Source of the DNA: Gammaproteobacteria bacterium
GTDB taxonomy: Bacteria > Pseudomonadota > Gammaproteobacteria > DSM-19610
Reading direction: 5' to 3'
DNA: 46,236 bases
Assembly (NCBI GenBank): GCA_015494295.1
Contig: WGBO01000044.1
Span: forward strand, 1 to 46,236
Of this stretch, positions 40,775 to 46,236 are shown piece after piece. A model generated the notes under the pieces. That model was not told the DNA's origin. It saw only the letters and a list, made by a program, of their open reading frames with translations, and did no database searches. The position numbers and the translations under genes are program-made. Positions within the stretch are counted from its first letter, which is position 1; the number at the start of each line of letters is the position of its first letter.

Positions 40775-43128
40775 CACGCCTAAGCGGCTGCCTGGCAAGC
40801 CGCGCCCTGTTCGCCGCCGTATCGATAAACCTGTTGCTGGTGACCCTGTTCTATCTCGTCATCGTCAACGCCGTCGTCATCAACATGAAGGACGACTTCG
40901 TCGCGGCCGCGCGGGTCAAGAGCGACCTGGTGGCCCGCCTTCTGCCGGCCCATCCGGACACGCCGGAAACCGCGGCCGCGCTGACCGACATCATGCTATC
41001 CGGCGAAATCGTCTACGCGGATTATGGTCCGGGAACGCACTTGCTGGCCCCGGGAATGAAAAATCCGCCACCCCGCTTCCGGGAGGATTTCCGTTTCGGC
41101 GAACACGGCGACGACATTTATTTCATCAGCGTGCCACTCAACGCCGCGGAGGGGCCGGAAAGCCTTCGCCTGGGCTTTTCGGAGCAAGGCATGCAACAGA
41201 ACATCGACCAGATATACCGCAACGGACTCTACCTGTCGGCACTCTACCTGCTGCTGCTCGTGCCGCTTTCCCTGATGGCCGCGCATTCGATATCCCGTCC
41301 CATACAGGCCCTGCGCAATAGTGCTCACCTTGTCGCCAGCGGCGAGGTATCGACTCCAATCAGCCAGGACACCCGCATCGTCGAACTGCGCGAACTGGCC
41401 CGGGATCTGGAGGTCATGCGTTCCACCCTGGTCGCCAGGGAGGCCCACTATGCAGCGATTCTGGACAACGCCGCCGAAGGCATTCTGGTGCTCGATGAAC
41501 AGGGACACATACAAACCGCCAACCTTTCCGCGCAACGTATCCTGGGACTCGAATCCACAACCTGGACCGGCATGCACCTCGCCACCGCGCTGGGCATGGA
41601 AGCCGGCAGCTTCAGCGACCACCGCGGAGCCTTTCACATAGACGGCCACCGCCTGATCACCCTGCACGATGACAGTGGCAACGCGCACAGCATTCTCAAT
41701 ATCGCCGCCAGTTCCTTCGTGCATTCCGGAAAACGCGTCTACGTACTGCTGGTGCAGGACATCACGCGTCACAAGGAATTGCAGAACCGCCTGCATTTCA
41801 TGGCCTACCACGACCTGCTGACCGAACTGCCCAACCGGCAACTGTTCGTGGAACGGTTGAACGAGGCCATCGCGCGCTCATCCCGCTACGCCTCGCGCCT
41901 GGCCGTGCTGTTTCTCGACCTGGACCACTTCAAGGTCATCAACGACAGCCTCGGGCACCAGTATGGCGACCTGCTGCTGCAGTCCGTAGGCCGGCGACTG
42001 AAACAGTGTGTGCGGGAAACCGACGTCGTAGCGCGACTTGGCGGCGACGAGTTCACCATTCTGCTGTCCACGATCGAGGAACGCGAGGATGCCGGCCAGG
42101 TCGCAGAGAAAATCATCCACGCCCTGACCATCCCCTTTGATCTGAAACACTACCAGCACTATATCGGGGTCAGTATCGGCATCAGCATCTACCCGGATGA
42201 CGGCGTGGACGCCGAGAGCCTTATCAAGCAGGCTGACACCGCAATGTACCAGGCGAAGTCCGGCGGCCGGAACCGCTGCCACTACTACAGCGAAGACATG
42301 CAGCGCAGCGCAATACGGCGCCTTTCCCTGGCCAACAACCTGCGCAGCGCGCTGGCCGGGAACGAGCTGACGATCCATTACCAGCCCATCGTCGGAACCC
42401 TGGAACAGGATCTGGCGGGCGCCGAGGCGCTATGCCGCTGGAACCACAAACGCCGCGGTTACATCCCGCCTTCCGACTTCATCCCCATTGCGGAAGAAAC
42501 CGGTATCATCACGAATCTCGGGATATGGGTATTGCGACGTGTCGCCGGAGATGCGGCCGAGTTGCTGGAACACCTTCCCGCGCTGAGGATGAACGTCAAC
42601 ATATCCGCCCACCAGCTCTACCACCGGGAATTCTTCGAGGTGCTCGACGCCATAGCCTCCGACCACCCGGAAATCGCGGATCACCTGGTACTGGAAATCA
42701 CGGAAACCGCCGCCATGATCGATATCGAGGGCGCGTCGCAACGGCTGGCGCGGCTGCGCGACATGGGCTTTGGCATCGCCCTGGACGACTTTGGCACCGG
42801 ACACTCGTCCCTGTCCTATCTGCGGCGTCTGCCCGTGGACGTGCTGAAGATCGACAGCTCGTTTATCGATGAAATGGCGCAATCGCCGCATGCAGCCGGC
42901 ATCGTACGCAACATCGTCACCCTCGCGAGCAGCCTGAAGCTGAAAAGTGTGGCGGAAGGTGTCGAACAGGAGGCGCAACTGGAGATGCTGCGCGAGATAG
43001 GCTGTTACGCGGTACAAGGCTACCTGTTCAGCGCCGCGATAGAGAAAACCGCTTTCGTGGCTCTGGCGAAACAAGCATCCATCGGCGGGAGACTGCCAAC
43101 GCGACCCTGTTCTGACGGCACGGGATAA
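40759..43128 (+). CDS. Membrane sensor with PAS, GGDEF and EAL domains, module copy 2
   Basis: This 789-residue protein starts at GTG 40759, five bases after GGAGG; a longer frame is not supported. It has TM1 at ~17-40, a periplasmic sensor at ~41-155, TM2 at ~157-176, a HAMP linker, PAS at ~228-355, GGDEF at ~370-530 (motif GGDEF at 428-432, inhibitory RxxD RETD at 419-422) and EAL at ~540-785 (E556-A-L, DDFGTG at 676). Both output domains look intact, so it may make or break c-di-GMP. The sensor has EDFRFGEHGDDIYF (109-122), like the kinase of copy 1. Translation is coupled to the PstS-like gene. Confidence 0.93.
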   Translation: MREQLARLSGCLASRALFAAVSINLLLVTLFYLVIVNAVVINMKDDFVAAARVKSDLVARLLPAHPDTPETAAALTDIMLSGEIVYADYGPGTHLLAPGMKNPPPRFREDFRFGEHGDDIYFISVPLNAAEGPESLRLGFSEQGMQQNIDQIYRNGLYLSALYLLLLVPLSLMAAHSISRPIQALRNSAHLVASGEVSTPISQDTRIVELRELARDLEVMRSTLVAREAHYAAILDNAAEGILVLDEQGHIQTANLSAQRILGLESTTWTGMHLATALGMEAGSFSDHRGAFHIDGHRLITLHDDSGNAHSILNIAASSFVHSGKRVYVLLVQDITRHKELQNRLHFMAYHDLLTELPNRQLFVERLNEAIARSSRYASRLAVLFLDLDHFKVINDSLGHQYGDLLLQSVGRRLKQCVRETDVVARLGGDEFTILLSTIEEREDAGQVAEKIIHALTIPFDLKHYQHYIGVSIGISIYPDDGVDAESLIKQADTAMYQAKSGGRNRCHYYSEDMQRSAIRRLSLANNLRSALAGNELTIHYQPIVGTLEQDLAGAEALCRWNHKRRGYIPPSDFIPIAEETGIITNLGIWVLRRVAGDAAELLEHLPALRMNVNISAHQLYHREFFEVLDAIASDHPEIADHLVLEITETAAMIDIEGASQRLARLRDMGFGIALDDFGTGHSSLSYLRRLPVDVLKIDSSFIDEMAQSPHAAGIVRNIVTLASSLKLKSVAEGVEQEAQLEMLREIGCYAVQGYLFSAAIEKTAFVALAKQASIGGRLPTRPCSDGTG

Positions 43129-43133
43129 GTCGC

Positions 43134-44648
43134 TCAGGCGGGCACATCCCGCGCCCGTTCCTCGCCGGCATCGACCGGCCAGCGCTCCACGCGGTTCCGG
43201 CCGGCCTCCTTCGCGGCATACAGGGCCTCGTCGGCCCTTTTGACCAGCGCCGCTCCGTCCACGATATCGGCATCGAGCACCGCCACGCCGAAACTGCAGG
43301 TCACCGGAGGATGAGCACCGTCACGTTCAATCGCCGCCCGGATCGCCTCGGCGTGGGATACCGCCCGGGCCAGATCCTGGCCCCAGAGAATCAGACAGAA
43401 TTCCTCGCCACCATAACGTCCCAGCGCGTCATCGGCCCCCAGTTTCGCAGTAATGATTGCCGCGAAACGCTTGATAACGGCGTCGCCGGTTTCGTGCCCC
43501 CAGGTATCGTTCACGGCCTTGAAATGATCGATGTCCGCCATCATGCAGGCCAGCGGCACACCGTTGCGGCGCGCCCGCGCGATCGATTTTTCCAGGAGGT
43601 CGAAAAACGCCCGACGATTCAGGCAGTCCGTGAGGGGATCCTGGGTCGCGAGCACCCGCAGGCGCTGGTTCTGACGCCGGATTTCGTTTCTCGACGCTTG
43701 CAGTTCCGACAGCGCCTTTTCCAGTTGCCGATTCTTGTCTTCCAGCACGGTCATGTCGTCGAAAGTTGCCAGCACACCGCGGACCTTGCCATCCTCGCCG
43801 ACAATGGGTGACGCGTTCACGGAAAAGGTGCGCATCTCGCCATCGGCGACTTCCAGCCGCAGCACCTTGCCGGTCTGCCGACAGCCGTCCCGCAGCGCCC
43901 GCATCCAGGGTGTATCCGGGGCAGGCTGTCCGGTTTCCGCAAGACACCAGTCCCAGTCCATGATACGCGCGCCCATGACACGCTGTTCCTCCCGGCGAGT
44001 ATCCGCAAGAAAACGGGAATTGGCCAAAACCACGGAACCACGCTTGTCCATCATCACCACTCCCTCGGCAAGCGCGTCGAAGGCAAAGCGAACCCGCGCC
44101 GGCAGAAAAGCGCCGGGGTCGAGGTGGCGCAAGGTGCGCCGCATGAACAGCAGGAAGCCGACCGAGGCCAACAGGCAGACAAACAGGGTCAGCTTGAGCA
44201 GCGGCGTAAGTTCCACACCGAAAAGCAGGCTCGGGTACAGGGGTGAAAACCGCACCTCCACGCCACCCCAGCGCTGGTCGCCACGGTAAATGGGCACGAT
44301 CGCCTGGTTGGGCAGGGAACTGTTACCCTCGGGGTCGATTTTCCAGTACCCGTCGTGAGGCCCGGAAACCGCGAGACGTTCCCCGTTCACGCGCCGCAGG
44401 GCCGCGGAGAGTACGTCTTCGTTGCGTCTGACCAGCGCGTCAACGGTCTCCCGTATGGCAACAATATCGCCTCGGCTGGCGGCAACAGAAAGCTGCACCG
44501 CAAGCGATTCCACCACCTTTTTGCGCGCGTCCAGGACTGCCTGGCGCGAATCAGGCATCAGGCCGAACAGGTCAGCCGCAAGCAGGTAGCTGAGTGTCAA
44601 CAACACGAGACCCAGCGTGATAAACACGATGGGAGACTTTCTCGCCAT
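43134..44648 (-). CDS. Membrane diguanylate cyclase with PAS domain
   Basis: This is a 504-residue protein with two membrane helices (~7-28 and ~148-168) around a periplasmic domain, a PAS domain (~185-310: FDALAEGVVMMDKRGSVVLA, GVLATFDDMTVLEDKNRQLE) and a C-terminal GGDEF domain (TQDPLTDCLNRRAFFDLLEK, RYGGEEFCLILWG). The active site GGEEF is intact and no RxxD inhibitory site precedes it. It should make c-di-GMP. Its start overlaps the stop of the large repeat protein by one base, so the two are co-translated. A GTG three bases upstream is an alternative. Confidence 0.93.
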   Translation of the reverse strand: MARKSPIVFITLGLVLLTLSYLLAADLFGLMPDSRQAVLDARKKVVESLAVQLSVAASRGDIVAIRETVDALVRRNEDVLSAALRRVNGERLAVSGPHDGYWKIDPEGNSSLPNQAIVPIYRGDQRWGGVEVRFSPLYPSLLFGVELTPLLKLTLFVCLLASVGFLLFMRRTLRHLDPGAFLPARVRFAFDALAEGVVMMDKRGSVVLANSRFLADTRREEQRVMGARIMDWDWCLAETGQPAPDTPWMRALRDGCRQTGKVLRLEVADGEMRTFSVNASPIVGEDGKVRGVLATFDDMTVLEDKNRQLEKALSELQASRNEIRRQNQRLRVLATQDPLTDCLNRRAFFDLLEKSIARARRNGVPLACMMADIDHFKAVNDTWGHETGDAVIKRFAAIITAKLGADDALGRYGGEEFCLILWGQDLARAVSHAEAIRAAIERDGAHPPVTCSFGVAVLDADIVDGAALVKRADEALYAAKEAGRNRVERWPVDAGEERARDVPA

Positions 44649-46236
44649 CACGACTCGCCCCTGTTGTCCGCTTTCCCGTCCAGTACAGCGGCCACTGCCC
44701 TGCGCTCCTTGACCTCGCGTTCCGCCTCGTCCCTGGAGCGACGCTTGCGTTCCTCGCGTTCACGGCGGCCAAGCGCCAGAACCGGAAGCGGGTCGACCCA
44801 CCGCCAGATGGGAATGGACGACAGCGTCATGGCTAGCAATGATCCACCGCGCAACATCCAGGCCACGAAACCGGCGGAAAATGTCCACACCACACCACGT
44901 GTCGCGGCGAGCAGCCAGGGGAAACGTCCTTCTCCCGAAACATCGATATCGGATCCGGCGCGTTCCAGCGCTCTCCACAACGCCTCGGACAGGTGAGGAT
45001 CCTGGTGTACCGGTGTCTTGTCGGGAGGAGCAACAGCCCGGACTTCGCCCTCCCCCGCGTCCGCGACCGGGGGCGTATGCAACGCATCGCGAATCGTCTG
45101 CTGGCCGCCCGAAGCAACCTGCTCCGTTACTGCTTTCGGGGCCGGCTCCCGGGCAGCTTCAATCTCCATACCGCCCGCGAGATCGCCGTGACTGCCGCCG
45201 CCACGCAGCACCGGTCCGAGTTCGGGCGCCGGATCCGGCGGCACGCTGACCACCCCCGGAGGCAACATCAACGGGGCTGGCGGCATGTTGATGTCGATAG
45301 TCAAGGGTAGCCGAAACAGATCCGGCGGCGTTACGTCAACAGAAAAATGAACGCCGCTCAGGCGATTCCCCACTCCATCACCGACACTGAACCCGAATCC
45401 ACCGCCAGAGGCTCCATCCTGCCTGTAGAACAGGCGCCCCGCATCAATATCGGCCTGGGTGAAGGTGTCGTTGATGCCAAGCGCCACACCGTTCAGTTCC
45501 AGAACGGAACCGGCCGACAACGACTCCAGACGATAAACGATGCTCGCAGCGGGTTGCGCATCGGCGACCTGCAACATGTCCGCCGTGACGACAAAGCCCT
45601 CGCCGGGCGCAGCACTCGCACCAGTGTTGTTGACGACATGAGGCGCGGTATCGTCCACGGGCGTCACGGTAATGTCCAGGCTCTGACCCGTAACCCTGTT
45701 ACCCTGACCATCATCGACATTGAACCGGACGCTGTCTGCCAGTGTATCGCTGCCATCGTGCTGGTAGACAAGCAAGCCAGCATCCACATCGGCCTGCGTG
45801 AAGACGCTCACCGCCACGCCCGGGGCGCCCACGAACTCCAGCCGCCCGTTCAGCGGCGGTTCGATGACCTGATAGACCACGTTCGAGGGAGGCTGGTCGC
45901 TGTCGACAAACTGCAACACGGAGGTCGACAGCGTAAAGCGCCCACCTTCGGGCAGCGCGAAACCGGTATTGGCGACCGGAACGGGTGGCGTATCGTCGAT
46001 ATTGTTCAGATTGACAGTCACGAACGCAGTGTCGGTCAATGCCCCCGTGCCGTTGTCCTGAACCTGCACGGTCAACGTGAACGAAGGCGTGGTCTCAAAA
46101 TCGAGCTGCGTGACGTCGTTCACCCGGAGTGCGCCGGTGGCGGCGTCGATCACGAATGCGTTCCCGCTGTTGCCCCCCGTGATCGAGTAGCTCAGGGTAT
46201 CCAGCGGGTCCTCGTCACTGGCGAGCACCGTGCCCA
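44648..46236 (-). CDS. Cadherin/CSPG-repeat surface protein, C-terminal part
   Basis: The frame is open at the right edge, so the N-terminal part is missing. About 529 residues are visible: a cadherin-like repeat (LASDEDPLDTLSYSITGGNS, LDFETTPSFTLTVQVQDNGT), two CSPG/NG2-type repeats (each with VFTQADVDAGLLVYQHDGSD or a variant), a Pro-rich linker, a hydrophobic membrane segment (VVWTFSAGFVAWMLRGGSLL, AMTLSSIPIW) and a highly charged cytoplasmic tail (RREREERKRRSRDEAEREVK). Giant adhesin-like proteins with such ends are known in marine gammaproteobacteria. It is coupled to a diguanylate cyclase, which suggests surface attachment control. Confidence 0.85.
   Translation of the reverse strand, partial: GTVLASDEDPLDTLSYSITGGNSGNAFVIDAATGALRVNDVTQLDFETTPSFTLTVQVQDNGTGALTDTAFVTVNLNNIDDTPPVPVANTGFALPEGGRFTLSTSVLQFVDSDQPPSNVVYQVIEPPLNGRLEFVGAPGVAVSVFTQADVDAGLLVYQHDGSDTLADSVRFNVDDGQGNRVTGQSLDITVTPVDDTAPHVVNNTGASAAPGEGFVVTADMLQVADAQPAASIVYRLESLSAGSVLELNGVALGINDTFTQADIDAGRLFYRQDGASGGGFGFSVGDGVGNRLSGVHFSVDVTPPDLFRLPLTIDINMPPAPLMLPPGVVSVPPDPAPELGPVLRGGGSHGDLAGGMEIEAAREPAPKAVTEQVASGGQQTIRDALHTPPVADAGEGEVRAVAPPDKTPVHQDPHLSEALWRALERAGSDIDVSGEGRFPWLLAATRGVVWTFSAGFVAWMLRGGSLLAMTLSSIPIWRWVDPLPVLALGRREREERKRRSRDEAEREVKERRAVAAVLDGKADNRGES

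Noticed and set aside
1..46236. Signs of a genomic island: integrase, insertion sequence, tRNA or att repeats
   Set aside because: None were seen; composition appears even apart from short AT-rich intergenic stretches.

Overview
The window looks like chromosomal DNA from a GC-rich gammaproteobacterium. The evidence is the flagellar and chemotaxis gene order (cheV-cheR-flgBCDEFGHIJ divergent from flgA-flgM-flgN-flgZ), textbook sigma-54 and sigma-28 flagellar promoters, and envelope copper systems. Family-level placement is not possible from sequence reading alone. No rRNA, tRNA, CRISPR array, transposase or phage gene was seen. Coding density is high, and operons often overlap by 1-4 bases.

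Region 1 (1-11.4 kb) is flagellar. On the minus strand cheV, cheR and flgB to flgJ (cut by the left edge) encode the rod, hook, P ring and L ring. On the plus strand flgA, flgM, flgN and the PilZ brake flgZ/ycgR run the other way. Four promoters can be read: sigma-54 before flgB and flgA, and sigma-28 before cheV and flgM, with a weaker sigma-28 candidate before flgZ.

Region 2 (11.4-15.7 kb, minus) is a TonB uptake operon: TonB-dependent receptor, PepSY-type membrane protein with Asp-box repeats, and a TonB protein. A 30-base near-perfect palindrome lies upstream.

Region 3 (16.0-21.0 kb, plus) is the first copy of a duplicated signalling module. It has an outer-membrane-type beta-barrel, a small periplasmic PstS-like protein coupled by a GTGA overlap, and a membrane sensor histidine kinase, followed by a FixJ-type regulator and a Tat-exported cysteine-rich copper-storage protein (Csp1-like).

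Region 4 (21.0-23.6 kb) holds a TPR-PRMT fusion (a bacterial protein arginine methyltransferase-like protein), tatA, tatB without tatC, and an XRE regulator.

Region 5 (23.7-38.9 kb, minus) is mainly envelope and copper chemistry. In transcription order it has a multicopper oxidase, a cysteine-less Sco-like protein and a 700-residue exported protein of no recognised family. After a strong terminator come a degenerate nuclease-fold protein, a fused membrane/spermidine-synthase-like protein, glutaminyl cyclase, CusB, CusA, a DsbA-like protein and cytochrome c.

Region 6 (39.2-46.2 kb) holds the second module copy (barrel, PstS-like protein, sensor). Here the sensor carries GGDEF and EAL domains instead of a kinase. 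A minus-strand diguanylate cyclase and the C-terminal part of a giant cadherin/CSPG-repeat surface protein follow.

The most notable candidate for an undescribed system is the duplicated barrel/PstS-like/sensor module. Both copies share gene order, the same start-codon overlap, paired cysteines in the small protein, a shared sensor motif (DFRFGxHGDxIY) and a TGTGT-N6-GCACA site about 85-90 bases before the barrel gene. One copy drives phosphorelay and the other c-di-GMP turnover, and each sits beside copper genes. A role in copper or another envelope cue is inference.
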